Assembly: GCF_001652265.1 (NCBI RefSeq)
Contig: NZ_LWBS01000253.1
Coordinates: forward strand, 12,362-76,361
DNA: 64,000 nt
Direction: 5' to 3'
Source of the DNA: Rhizobium leguminosarum
GTDB taxonomy: Bacteria; Pseudomonadota; Alphaproteobacteria; Rhizobiales; Rhizobiaceae
The position numbers and the translations under genes are program-made. Of this stretch, positions 44,299-53,495 are shown in pieces (the stretch's first letter is position 1; every line of letters begins with the position of its first letter). The notes under the pieces are model-generated. The model was not told the origin of the DNA. It was given only the letters and a program-made list of their open reading frames with translations, and made no database searches.

Positions 44299-44571
44299 AT
44301 GGCAAGGGATGCCGACATAACCATATTAAGAAAGCGCGGAATGCTGGCGACCGTGCGCGGCGTCGTTGCGCATAGCGTGGGCGGGGCCGAAGTCGAGACT
44401 GCGCCCTGCGATATGCTACTGGGTAATGCAATTCTGCATGTCGCGAGACTGGACGTTTCGGTTTGCACGACCGCCGCCGCGAGTGTCGTTGCGGAGGGCA
44501 TTATGTTGAATTGCGAGGACTGCCGTCGGCTCGCCTTGAAATATGGCGACAAGCTTGAAGTTCGTGAGTAG
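44299..44571 (+). CDS. Hypothetical protein
   Basis: About 90 residues starting MARDADITILRKRGML and ending EDCRRLALKYGDKLEVRE. AGAAGAG lies upstream of the ATG. The frame is open further upstream, but that part is compositionally unlike a protein. No family is recognised. Three cysteines could bind a metal. It may be real because codon use matches its neighbours. Confidence 0.35.
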   Translation: MARDADITILRKRGMLATVRGVVAHSVGGAEVETAPCDMLLGNAILHVARLDVSVCTTAAASVVAEGIMLNCEDCRRLALKYGDKLEVRE

Positions 44572-44866
44572 GAAGCAAGAGCCCTGAGCACTGGCCGATC
44601 AGCTTTCTGGGCCCAAGGAACCTCAATCGGACATCAACACGACAACCGACCTCGGAGCCACGAGAGAATTCAGTTCGATGATGGTGTTCGGGAGTTTCAT
44701 GGTTGAGACGTGGGGCATTGAACCGCCTCGGCTGATGGTCTTTCGTCCACCATTCTTCACCTTTGAGTTCTCGTAATCGGGCAGCGTTGTGAAGCAGATG
44801 GGGATTGCGTTCATGTCGGACTCCGATGACGGACGCCGCATGACGTAGAAAAATATCTCCTGCCAT

Positions 44867-45082
44867 TCAGTGCGAGGTGATCGCACGACCGCTGGACGCG
44901 AGATGCTCGGTAATGGCGCGCCGGATTTCGGTAACCGTGTCGAAGAGCCTGTTGTCCAAGTCGATGACATTGAAGCGGACAGCGATGAATTTGAGGCGGT
45001 TTTCGACTGGGACCGCGATCCCGACTTCCTGACCGTTGAATACGACAGCTTGCTTTTGCATAACAAACCTCGGGCGCGCCAC
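44867..45082 (-). CDS. Hypothetical protein of a short rhizobial type
   Basis: 71-residue protein, RFVMQKQAVVFNGQEVGIA, then RLKFIAVRFNVIDLDNRLF and VTEIRRAITEHLASS. The regular strand and helix pattern and polar/hydrophobic rhythm look like a genuine folded product, similar in style to small uncharacterised rhizobial proteins. A GTG start is used and has no strong Shine-Dalgarno. Function unknown. Confidence 0.5.
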   Translation of the reverse strand: MARPRFVMQKQAVVFNGQEVGIAVPVENRLKFIAVRFNVIDLDNRLFDTVTEIRRAITEHLASSGRAITSH

Positions 45083-45719
45083 ACGGGAGCACCATCTTAG
45101 AAAAGTGGAACAAAGGATTTACGACGCGTCAGATTGCCGTCGTAGTTCGGTATCGGATCGAGACGAGATCACGCACTCGCTGCACCATTGCAAAGAAACG
45201 AAGTCGGGCAAACAACGTCATCATCCTCCTCAAGCGAGGTCAAACGACCGCTAAGTATCGCCGGCGAGGGCCGGTTATTTCGGAACTATTCTGTAAAAAA
45301 CGTAGTCGAGAAACTTCGAGTAAGCAACTGATTTTTGTTATTAATTAGCGTTTTGAATCGTATGACAATTACCGCAGGTGCGAAGTAATAAATGATGTAC
45401 GTTCGTCCGACCCATCGTCGAAGGCCCGTCAACGGCTTTACTGGGCGATATTGCAGACTAGGCGGCATCCATTACATTGTATCTTTCAGCCTCTTTCAGA
45501 CTCGGGTACTCAAGCGGTCACTTCTACTTTTAAAACTAGATAGCCTTTGTTGAACGTCCTTCTCATCGAAAGGACCACGGACCTGAGATGTTTAGGGACC
45601 GGTAAACTCGAGGGTTTTGCAGGTTGCGTCGGGACGTGTAATTGCTTTAAAATCGAAATCGCTGCCCCCGGCTCTCGTCAGAAAGGCATCAAACCCCGGC
45701 AATGGAAGGGCGTCCCCCG
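45083..45719. other. Gene-poor stretch with an AT-rich core
   Basis: No convincing gene, RNA or repeat is seen. The part from about 45280 to 45550 is visibly more AT-rich than the rest of the window and carries many stops in all frames. It may be horizontally acquired or regulatory sequence. Confidence 0.5.
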
Positions 45720-45926
45720 ATGCATAATCTGGCTACCGCTCTGGCAATCACCCTCTCCTATCTCGATGGACGCTCATCGAACTCCACTGAGGATGATGAT
45801 GTTGAGGTTTTGGAGGCTGTCGCCGCAGAGCTTCAGAACGCTCCGTCGGACGAAAAGAACTCGGTGATCTCAGCTCTAGTTCACATCGGTAAGGCCGATC
45901 TCGCGGACGGCCTCGGTTTGAACTAG
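45720..45926 (+). CDS. Hypothetical protein, 68 residues
   Basis: Acidic small protein beginning MHNLATALAITLSYLDGRSS, with DDDVEVLEAVAAELQNA and VISALVHIGKADLADGLGL. It is predicted mostly helical. The composition looks genuine. No strong ribosome site is present; an in-frame ATG 18 bases upstream exists. Not recognised. Confidence 0.45.
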   Translation: MHNLATALAITLSYLDGRSSNSTEDDDVEVLEAVAAELQNAPSDEKNSVISALVHIGKADLADGLGLN

Positions 45927-46041
45927 ATTCACAAGAGACCGCGATCGCGGGTTGGGTTTTCGCGACCATCACGACACGATCGAGGGCCGGAGCCATGACG
46001 AGGACGGCAACTATGCGCCCAAAAGCGGTCGCCAGCCTATG

Positions 46042-46518
46042 TTACTTACGCAGCATGTGCAGACCGAATTTAGCGATTTCCGCTTCCAACACATCTAGTT
46101 GCTCGCGTGTATCCGCGATAATTACATCGGTGCGGTCAAAATTTCCTAGGATGCGCACCCCATATCCCTCAAGATATATATCCATGAACAGAGCCTCGCG
46201 CAGACTACGCCGCAGTATTCGTTGAAATTCGGAGCTAGCGGAATTTATGGACCGAAGCACTCCTGGACAGTTCACGATGGCGCCGGCGTTTCCGAGATGA
46301 TTATAGAGCGCGAGAAATTTTCTTTCCCCCGCTAAATAATCCTGAAGTTGATTGGCCTTAAAGGCATTTCTATAGGTGAACAAATTCGTCGCCATACACT
46401 CCGCCTCCGTCAACCAGTGGTCGAAAACTGAGACAAAAGCAAAAGGTACCCCCAGACTGGCAATCTCTTGGTCGCCAATATCGGGAAAGTGGTACTGGTG
46501 CGGAATAGTGACGGTCAT
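46042..46518 (-). CDS. Hypothetical protein, 158 residues
   Basis: The frame begins MTVTIPHQYHFPDIGDQEIA and ends TREQLDVLEAEIAKFGLHML. It has mixed alpha/beta character and lower GC than neighbouring genes, which hints at transfer. No signal peptide, membrane helix or known motif is seen. It lies 37 bases beyond the start-distal end of the ribB fragment, on the same strand. Not recognised. Confidence 0.5.
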   Translation of the reverse strand: MTVTIPHQYHFPDIGDQEIASLGVPFAFVSVFDHWLTEAECMATNLFTYRNAFKANQLQDYLAGERKFLALYNHLGNAGAIVNCPGVLRSINSASSEFQRILRRSLREALFMDIYLEGYGVRILGNFDRTDVIIADTREQLDVLEAEIAKFGLHMLRK

Positions 46519-46555
46519 AACGCTGCTCAGATAAGGTGGTCCAGAGCTACTTCCA

Positions 46556-46786
46556 TCAGGAGCAAACAGTCAATCGTCCGCATTGGGGCGATAGAAGCCT
46601 TTGAGCACATATTACCCTGCCGGGTAATTCCACGGCAGGAGTTCTCAAAGCGATGTCCGGCGTCGTGGCCGCGTCTGCAGCGACCATGATGTCGCCTTCA
46701 TTTTCGCGATCCTCATTGTCGACGAGCACCGTCATTTTTCGACGGCGAATGGAATCGATCGCATCTTCAATTCGCGATATTGCCAT
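46556..46786 (-). pseudogene. ribB: 3,4-dihydroxy-2-butanone 4-phosphate synthase fragment
   Basis: The N-terminus reads RIEDAIDSIRRRKMTVLVDN and EDRENEGDIMVAADAATT, the start of RibB with its acidic metal-binding motif. After about residue 45 homology falls off, and the frame ends at 76 residues instead of about 200. A damaged, truncated copy of a riboflavin-pathway gene; a functional copy must be elsewhere. Confidence 0.65.
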
Positions 46787-47134
46787 TTTCCTACTCTTGG
46801 CATGGTGCCCTTTTCTGTCATGAAGTTTGAAATCCAGCGGCTATGCGAATTGGTCGCGTTGAGCTTTCGGGATTGATGGAAGCTCTGCGCCCTTAAAAAA
46901 AAGCTCATTTGGGCGCCTCTACTTGCAAGATACGAATGCCAGTCGGTGGCGACGCCCGCGACGGCCAGCCGGTCGATGACATCCTGATTGGCACGGGCAT
47001 GTCATGTCACTCAACCTTCGTCTTTAGGGTTATCAAGATGCGTCGACCTGTCATCGAGAAAGGCCGCATTTTGCACGGGCACCTGCAATCTGGGATAGTC
47101 AGCAATCGTTGATCGACTGCCTGAACTCAGGGAG
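46787..47134. other. Gene-free stretch
   Basis: Between the ribB fragment and the kinase pseudogene. A run of A's at about 46895 follows a GCGCCC and precedes GGGCGC, making a weak hairpin with an A-rich loop. Nothing else is recognised. Confidence 0.4.
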
Positions 47135-47741
47135 TTCGAAGCGAAAAATGAGGACTACGACTGCTGGCTTTTACAAGGTCAGCATTGATCATGTCGTTAT
47201 CTTTGACCTTTGAACTTGCTTCAAGAAGATCCATACCCAAATCCAGCCATCGCTGCAGAAGGCGCTGACGAAGGACTTCACGGTCAAATTCCACATAACA
47301 GTCAGATCAAACTTGAGTCATTCCATGGTGATCGATCGAGCAGAAGATAGTTTCCTTCCACGATCACGGTGCGAACGGTACGAGGAATTGTTCGCGCACC
47401 CGCTCTTGCAATTCAATACTTCTGTCGAAGACGGGCACGGCTACTTCTGGCTCCAGATTGTCCCGAAGACGGCCGATCATGTGCGCGAACCCTGCCACAT
47501 CGAAGGTTTCGGGCGCGCCTTTGCGCGGCCGCAATCCTCGGGGCACGAGCACCATGTCATCGAAATGAAATCCATCCATCGGCAATATCGCGGAACTTCC
47601 CGCCGATATCGCATTGAGTTCGGCATCAAGCTTCTCTGCAAAGGTGGATTTGCCTGATCCTGGGGGCCCGGCAATGGCAATTATGCTACGTCCTTCACTT
47701 TGCGATCCGGCGATGCGCCCTAAATTTCCCTCGTGAGCCAA
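47135..47741 (-). pseudogene. P-loop sugar/nucleoside kinase (FrcK-like) pseudogene
   Basis: The TTG at 47741 overlaps the preceding gene. The first frame reads IIAIAGPPGSGKSTFAEKL, LPMDGFHFDDMVLVPRGLRP and VPVFDRSIE. Then TVIVEGNYLLLDRSPW appears in another frame, FDLTV in another, and RQRLLQRWLDLGMD with DNDMINADLVKAS further on. All blocks of an uridine-kinase-like FrcK protein are thus present in order, but at least three frameshifts break it. It was the last gene of the second fused-transporter operon, so the phosphorylation step has been lost or moved elsewhere. Confidence 0.72.
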
Positions 47742-48484
47742 CGGATCATGTTAGCCATCAGCAGATCATAACCTGACCATTGCACGAAATCCTGGGACAG
47801 CCAGTGGGGGCCAATGTCGGTCGTCCAGACCAACGATCGCCCTGCGCCGTACTCGCGAATCGATAGCAGCGGCATTTGCCCGCCGCGCCCGCTGCAGTGG
47901 ATCAATGTTGTCGTATCCGCATGGTCGCGAGCCAAAACACGGTTCATGCCCAGGACATACGGAATCGGGAGCGAGAGGCCTGACAATATCGGATGACCGG
48001 TTTCGTCAATGACCGGGTCCAGGCCCTCCGGCGCCTCCAAGCCGTCCGGTCCCGGAAAGCACTCGACAGGCAGGCATTCCTCGACAGCCGTGCCACGGAA
48101 CATCGCAAGACCGTCGATGCCTTGAAAGCTACAATACCCACCCGCCATCATCAGCGAGCCGCCGTTTTCCACCCATTCTCTCAGGAGTTCTAGACGGTTC
48201 ACCGAGCGGCGGCCCAGTCTCGTCTGGGGCGTATAGAGAAGCGACAGCGCACCCACGTCGGATAGCACGACAGCGGAATAGGCAGAAAGGCCCTCCATTG
48301 TCGTTGGAAATTCGCTTTCGCAACGCTCACCGCCGATCTGGACGACCGTGATGCCATGCGCCGCGAGGCCTTGATTATAGCGCTCGGCTCCGTTGGAATA
48401 GCGTGACGATGCCCCGACCTCATAGCCTTTGGCGGCAAAAGACGTGACGTGAAACGTCTCGCCGGCGAGCAACACTGGCTTCAT
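47720..48484 (-). CDS. Glutamine amidotransferase-like protein
   Basis: 254-residue protein of the class I glutamine amidotransferase-like (ThuA-like) fold. Blocks include VLLAGETFHVTSFAAKGYEV, VVLSDVGALSLLY, and the elbow LMMAGGYCSFQGI, whose Cys could be the nucleophile. GGGAGG stands seven bases before the ATG at 48484. It is downstream of the binding-protein gene. ThuA-like proteins occur in disaccharide utilisation operons; its role here is unknown. Confidence 0.75.
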   Translation of the reverse strand: MKPVLLAGETFHVTSFAAKGYEVGASSRYSNGAERYNQGLAAHGITVVQIGGERCESEFPTTMEGLSAYSAVVLSDVGALSLLYTPQTRLGRRSVNRLELLREWVENGGSLMMAGGYCSFQGIDGLAMFRGTAVEECLPVECFPGPDGLEAPEGLDPVIDETGHPILSGLSLPIPYVLGMNRVLARDHADTTTLIHCSGRGGQMPLLSIREYGAGRSLVWTTDIGPHWLSQDFVQWSGYDLLMANMIRWLTREI

Positions 48485-48552
48485 GGTGGCCTCCCGATGT
48501 AAATTTGGAAACGGGTGGCGCCGGGGAGGCGCCACCATTCAAGTCGAGGATG

Positions 48553-49557
48553 TCAGAACTTGAATTCTTCGACGTTTGCCGGCGTGACGATGTCAGCGGG
48601 TCCGAGAAGAACTTCTCCGTTGGCGCCAACCTTGTAGGAACCGAGCCTGCCGGCTTCGAAGGTCTCACCCTCTTTGCCCGTCAACTTGCACTGCGCAACG
48701 GCCTGCGCTGCGTAGTAGGTCAGGTAGCCGAGATCCTTGACGTTCCACCAGATATCCTGGACCGAGCCGTTCTGGATATATTTCTTGATCAGTGTCGCCG
48801 GCGCTAGACCGGTAAGCTTGACCTTGCCGAGAAGACCCGCCTGGTCCATGGCACGGGCAGCCGCGGGCAAGCCGATGCCGGCCGGAATGATGATGCCCTT
48901 GAGGTTCGGGAACGCCTGTGCCAGGGCCAGAGCCTGCTGCTGGTTGACCTGCTCGCTCTCCTGGCCATAGGCGACCTGAACGAGCTTCATCTTGGCGTAT
49001 TTCTTGTCGCCCGCCATCGTCTTCTTCATGAAGTCGATCCAGGCATTCTGGTTCGTCGCCGTCGGCGTTGAGGAGAGGATGGCAAACTCGCCGTCATAGT
49101 TGATCATCTGGCCCATGGATTCCAGCATCATTTCGGCCAGGCTGTCGCCAGCCGCCTGATTGAGAAAGACGGAACGGGCGGCAGTCGATACGTCGGAATC
49201 ATAGGATACAACCTTCACGCCCTGCTTGGCCGCGCGGCGCAAAGCAGGAGCGACGGCATTGGCATCGTTGGCGGAAATGGCGATGACGCCGACCTTTTGG
49301 GAAACCAGATTATTGATGAAATCGATCTGCGCCTCGGCGGTTGCCTGCGATGGCGCCTGCTTGATCGCCTTGCCACCGATCTCCGCGGCAGCCTCTTCCG
49401 CGCCGGTCTGCGCGACCTGGAAATAGGGGTCCGTGTCCAGCTTCGGCAGGAAGCCGACCGTGACCGGTTCCTTGGCGCATTCCTGAGCGTTTGCCGCGAC
49501 GATGCTTGCGATCAAGCTGCCCGTAATCAGCAGGGTTTTGATAAGATGCGATGTCAT
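48553..49557 (-). CDS. Sugar ABC substrate-binding protein, RhaS/LsrB-like (paralog)
   Basis: 334-residue periplasmic binding protein. The signal peptide ends near ANAQE. The mature part reads VGFLPKLDTDPYFQVAQTGA, QAPSQATAEAQ, AISANDANAVAP and IWWNVKDLGYLTYYAAQ. It is clearly paralogous to the protein at 14765, sharing nearly every block, so the two systems probably bind related ligands. Third gene of the minus-strand operon. Confidence 0.9.
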   Translation of the reverse strand: MTSHLIKTLLITGSLIASIVAANAQECAKEPVTVGFLPKLDTDPYFQVAQTGAEEAAAEIGGKAIKQAPSQATAEAQIDFINNLVSQKVGVIAISANDANAVAPALRRAAKQGVKVVSYDSDVSTAARSVFLNQAAGDSLAEMMLESMGQMINYDGEFAILSSTPTATNQNAWIDFMKKTMAGDKKYAKMKLVQVAYGQESEQVNQQQALALAQAFPNLKGIIIPAGIGLPAAARAMDQAGLLGKVKLTGLAPATLIKKYIQNGSVQDIWWNVKDLGYLTYYAAQAVAQCKLTGKEGETFEAGRLGSYKVGANGEVLLGPADIVTPANVEEFKF

Positions 49558-49609
49558 AAATGTTTCCTCCTCAAGATATCCGGTTCGGTGAAGCAGGCTA
49601 GCCCCGGAA

Positions 49610-50620
49610 CTACTCGCCTGTTTTGACTTTGAAATACCGTGTTCGAACGTTGGCGAAGACGCGCTCCGCCGCGTTGCTGGTCAGCAGCGAGACGATGAGC
49701 AGAAGGCCGATGACCGTCCCCTGTGCGTCGCCGCCGATCTGCAGCAGACCAAGGACATTGCGAATGGTGGCGACCAGCAGCAGTGCCCACAGCACGCCGG
49801 TCAGCCGGCCACGGCCGCCGAAGACACTGATCCCGCCCAGCAGCGCGATGGTGATAACATCGAGCTCTATGCCGACTGCATTGTTGGCGCGGGCATTTGC
49901 CAGGCGAGCCGCATAGACCATGCCGGCAGCCGCACAGACCACCCCCGATGTGACGAACAGGCCAAACACCGTTCGGCCAAGCCGAATGCCGGAATAGCGC
50001 GCAGCGTCGGGACTGCCGCCGATCGCATAGATGCGGCGCCCGAGCGGCATCTTCTGAAGCGCTATGGCGAAGACCGGGGCAAGCAGCAGAAACGGAAGGA
50101 TTGTCAGCGGCAGCGGCGATGTGCCGACCGTGTCGATGCCAAAGTTGAGGAAGCTGTCCGGAAAATCGTTAATCGAGTCCGAGCCCAGGAGAATATACGC
50201 AATGCCACGAAACAGGGCCATTGTTCCGAGCGTCACGACGAGCGACGGAAGACCGAGCCGTGTCACCAGAACGCCGTTGAAGGCACCGCAGATTCCGCCG
50301 GCGACGAGCGTTACCGGAATTGCCAGCAACAGCGGAGCCCCTTGCTGGATGAGCAGCCCGAAGACCACGCTGGTGAGTGCCAGAATGCTGCCTACGGACA
50401 GGTCGATTTCTCGTGCGATGATCAACAGGACCATCGGCAAGACGATCAGCGCCCGCTCGGAGACGCCGGCCACCGCCTGGGATATATTAAAGACGGACGC
50501 GAAGTTCGGCACGCCCAGAAGAGCGTAGACGATGACGGCGATTGTCAGCACGGCCAGGAAATTGTCCCAGTTGGCAAAGCGGCTGATGAAGTCGGGATTT
50601 CGTTCGGAATGTGCGGTCAT
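49610..50620 (-). CDS. Sugar ABC transporter permease, second subunit (paralog)
   Basis: 336-residue CUT2 permease. It contains LIIAREIDLSVGSILALTS and GRRIYAIGGSPDAARYSGIR, matching the permease at 13746. The ATG at 50620 overlaps the fusion-gene stop by one base (TGATG), giving tight coupling; a TTG three bases earlier is an alternative. It partners the permease half of the fusion. Confidence 0.9.
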   Translation of the reverse strand: MTAHSERNPDFISRFANWDNFLAVLTIAVIVYALLGVPNFASVFNISQAVAGVSERALIVLPMVLLIIAREIDLSVGSILALTSVVFGLLIQQGAPLLLAIPVTLVAGGICGAFNGVLVTRLGLPSLVVTLGTMALFRGIAYILLGSDSINDFPDSFLNFGIDTVGTSPLPLTILPFLLLAPVFAIALQKMPLGRRIYAIGGSPDAARYSGIRLGRTVFGLFVTSGVVCAAAGMVYAARLANARANNAVGIELDVITIALLGGISVFGGRGRLTGVLWALLLVATIRNVLGLLQIGGDAQGTVIGLLLIVSLLTSNAAERVFANVRTRYFKVKTGE

Positions 50621-53202
50621 CAATGCGCTCCCCTGCGCTTGCCGGCAGCACGGCGGGCAACGAGCGCGTCAATGCCGATGGCGGCGAGAATGACGAGGCC
50701 ATAGACCCCCTGCAGCCAAAGCGGATCGACACGCACGAGCGTCAGCCCGTTGTTGATGATCAGCAGCATCAAGGCACCGGCAGCCACGCCGAGCACGGTG
50801 CCGGAGCCGCCGCGGACGGCAATGCCCCCGACGACAACAGCAGCGATCACGGTCAGTTCGAAACCATAGGCGACGCGTGCATCGACTGTTGCGTAGCGGG
50901 ACGCCCAGAGCGCACCGTCAAACCCGGCCAGAAGACCGGCTGCCGAAAAGGCCATCAGGATGCGTGCCCGTGCGGGAATGCCGATGAGGCTCGCTCCGCC
51001 GGGGTTGGAGCCGATGGCAAACAGTTCCCTGCCGATCGAGGTGTTGCGAAGGATGTAGGCAACGACGAGAAGTGTGGCGATGGCGATCAGGAGAACCGCC
51101 GGAACCCCAAAAATATTCGCCGCCGTCATATCGAGCCAGGCTTGTGGTACCTGGTCGGCACTCACCTGCGTTCCACCCGCCCAGAGACTGTTGATGCCCC
51201 GGAAGATGGACATCGTGCCCAGCGTGACGACGATGGCCGGAACCCTGCCGTAGGTCACGATGAGCCCGTTCAGGAAGCCTGCGGCGAGCCCGATGGCGCA
51301 AGCCAGGGCGACACCGCCAACCACACCGATCTCGGGATGCATATGGATCGTCGATGCCGCCCCATAGGCAGCAAGACCAATGATCGCGGCCACGGAGAGA
51401 TCGATGCTGCGGGTGATCACCACCAGCATCTGGGCGACCGCGACGATCATCAGCAGGCCGGCGTCCATCGCCAGGGCCGATAGATTCGCGCCGCTGAGCA
51501 TACGCACGTTCAATATCGAGATCGGAACGACAACCGCTGCGATCGCTGCAAAGAGCCCCAATTCCCTGCGAGCCAAAATCCGTCGCCACGGGCTTTGCGC
51601 CGCTCTTTCCGGAATCGGGGGTTTTTCGCCGTTATGCAAGGCCGGCTTGGCGACGATCTCGCCATCCACCTTCCTGACGATCGCGTCGGTCGCAGCGCCG
51701 ATCACCTTTTCCTGCGTGGCCTCGTCGCGGCTGAACTCGGCGGTGACCGCGCCTTCCCTCAGCACGATCATCCGGTCGGCCATGCCAAGAAGCTCCGGTA
51801 GTTCGGACGAAATCAGGATGATCGCCATGCCCCTGCCGGCCAGATCGGTCATCATGGCATGGACGTCGGCCTTGGTCTGAACGTCGATGCCTTGCGTCGG
51901 CTCGTCGAGGATAAGGATGCGGGGATTGGTCGCCAGCCATTTTGAAAGGACGACTTTTTGCTGATTGCCGCCGGACAGCGCTCCGACCGGCTGATCGAAG
52001 GACTTGAACCGCAGCCGAAGACGATCGAGAAACGGCCTTGCAATGCCGAGTTCCTTTTCGCGCGACATCAGGCCGCCTCGGGTCGCCTTGTCGAGCACGG
52101 TCAACGACGCGTTGTCGAGAATGGGGAAGTCCATCACCAGGCTCTGCCCGATCCGATCTTCGGAAACATAGGCGATGCCGTTGTCCATGGCATCTTTCGG
52201 CGAGGCAAAGCGCATCGGCTTGCCGGCGATCCCAATCGTTCCCGCGGTCGGCTGATCGATGCCGAACAGGACCCGGGCGATTTCGGTACGGCCGCTACCG
52301 ACCAATCCACCGAATCCCAGGATCACGCCTGCTCTCAGCTGAAAGGACACGTCCTTGAACGACCCGTCGCAGGACAGTCCCCTGACATCGAGAACCACGT
52401 CGCCAGGGGTCGCGGTGTTGCGAGGATAGAGCCCATCCAGGGAACGCCCGACCATCATCTGGACAGCACGTTCCCTGGAGAGATCCACTGCCATCTCCGT
52501 TCCGACATGCCGGCCGTCGCGAAGAACGGCGATGCGATCAGAAACACGATAAATCTCGTCCATGCGATGGCCGACGAACATCATCGCCACCCCCTGGGTC
52601 CGGAGGTTGTCCACCACCGAAAACAACCGCTCCACCTCTCTTTGCGACAAGGCGGCCGTGGGTTCATCCATGATCAGAACGCGCGCGTCGAGCGAAAGTG
52701 CCCGAGCGATTTCGACCAGCTGCTGCTCGGATGTCCGCAGCCGCCCCAAAGGGGCCGTGACGTCCACATCGAGACCGACGAGCGTCAGAAGGCGTGTGGC
52801 CTCGCTCTGCATCTGCCTGTGGTCGAGCTTCCAGCGCAGACCGGTCTGCCCGATGAAGAGATTTTCGGCGATGCTGAGATCGGGAAAGAGACCTGGATGC
52901 TGATGCATGACGGCAACGCCGGCGCGCTGCGCCTCCAGCGGGGACGCGAACGCAACGGGCTTGCCAAGCATGACGACCTGACCGCCATCCGGCCGGTGGA
53001 CGCCGGCGAGAAGCTTGACGCAGGTGCTCTTGCCCGCACCGTTCTCCCCAAGCAGGGCAAGCACCTCCCCTGCCCGCAGTTGGATCGACACATCTGCCAC
53101 GGCGACGGTGCCGCCAAAAACCTTCGTGACGCCATCGAGCGACGCGACGACTTGGCCGTTTTCCGTCGTTTCGGCAGCCGGTCTGCCTGAAATATCAAGC
53201 AT
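50620..53202 (-). CDS. Fused sugar ABC ATPase-permease protein (paralog)
   Basis: 860-residue protein with an RbsA-type double ATPase (Walker A GENGAGKST, LIMDEPTAALS, GLVGSGRTE, LSGGNQQKVVLSKW, ILILDEPTQGID). From about residue 535 an RbsC-type permease follows (RSIDLSVAAIIGLAAY, IGRELFAIGSNPGGASLIGI). Domain order and linker position equal those of the protein at 11201. The ATG at 53202 aligns best with that paralog; ATG 53211 is possible. Neither has its own Shine-Dalgarno, unlike the short ORF just upstream. Confidence 0.88.
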   Translation of the reverse strand: MLDISGRPAAETTENGQVVASLDGVTKVFGGTVAVADVSIQLRAGEVLALLGENGAGKSTCVKLLAGVHRPDGGQVVMLGKPVAFASPLEAQRAGVAVMHQHPGLFPDLSIAENLFIGQTGLRWKLDHRQMQSEATRLLTLVGLDVDVTAPLGRLRTSEQQLVEIARALSLDARVLIMDEPTAALSQREVERLFSVVDNLRTQGVAMMFVGHRMDEIYRVSDRIAVLRDGRHVGTEMAVDLSRERAVQMMVGRSLDGLYPRNTATPGDVVLDVRGLSCDGSFKDVSFQLRAGVILGFGGLVGSGRTEIARVLFGIDQPTAGTIGIAGKPMRFASPKDAMDNGIAYVSEDRIGQSLVMDFPILDNASLTVLDKATRGGLMSREKELGIARPFLDRLRLRFKSFDQPVGALSGGNQQKVVLSKWLATNPRILILDEPTQGIDVQTKADVHAMMTDLAGRGMAIILISSELPELLGMADRMIVLREGAVTAEFSRDEATQEKVIGAATDAIVRKVDGEIVAKPALHNGEKPPIPERAAQSPWRRILARRELGLFAAIAAVVVPISILNVRMLSGANLSALAMDAGLLMIVAVAQMLVVITRSIDLSVAAIIGLAAYGAASTIHMHPEIGVVGGVALACAIGLAAGFLNGLIVTYGRVPAIVVTLGTMSIFRGINSLWAGGTQVSADQVPQAWLDMTAANIFGVPAVLLIAIATLLVVAYILRNTSIGRELFAIGSNPGGASLIGIPARARILMAFSAAGLLAGFDGALWASRYATVDARVAYGFELTVIAAVVVGGIAVRGGSGTVLGVAAGALMLLIINNGLTLVRVDPLWLQGVYGLVILAAIGIDALVARRAAGKRRGAH

Positions 53203-53251
53203 CCGGTGCATCCGCAAAAACTGGAATTTGCAACCACGCACAGCGTTCCAT
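53195..53251 (-). CDS. Putative 18-residue leader peptide upstream of the fused transporter
   Basis: ATG at 53251 follows AGAGGAGGGA. It encodes MERCAWLQIPVFADAPDA, ending at a TGA that overlaps the fusion start (ATGCTTGA). This is the only good ribosome site near the fusion gene, so translation of the transporter may depend on re-initiation after the leader. The peptide is not similar to the one at 11127; only the arrangement is shared. Confidence 0.45.
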   Translation of the reverse strand: MERCAWLQIPVFADAPDA

Positions 53252-53308
53252 CTTACTGGTCCCTCCTCTAACGCAAGAGCGCGTATCGCACCCAACTCCC
53301 ATCGGGTA

Positions 53309-53335
53309 TTTATTAAAGCAAATTACTATAATAAA
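53309..53335. promoter_or_regulatory. TTTATTA inverted repeat in the divergent promoter
   Basis: TTTATTA at 53309 and TAATAAA at 53329 form a 7-bp inverted repeat with a 13-base spacer. The repeat lies between the fused-transporter operon and the ROK gene. It is the obvious candidate operator for that ROK regulator. Confidence 0.45.
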
Positions 53336-53495
53336 GCTTGAATGTCGTCAAGTCTCATTTTAATGATGATATGTGGAGACGCTTTGCTCGCTTGCGCAAT
53401 AGATTGCGTAAATTCAGCTGCCGCGTTACCGGTGACATGCTGGCACTCGCTTAAAGCAAGGTGCTTTTGAAAATGGTCTTTCACGGTGGAATCGC

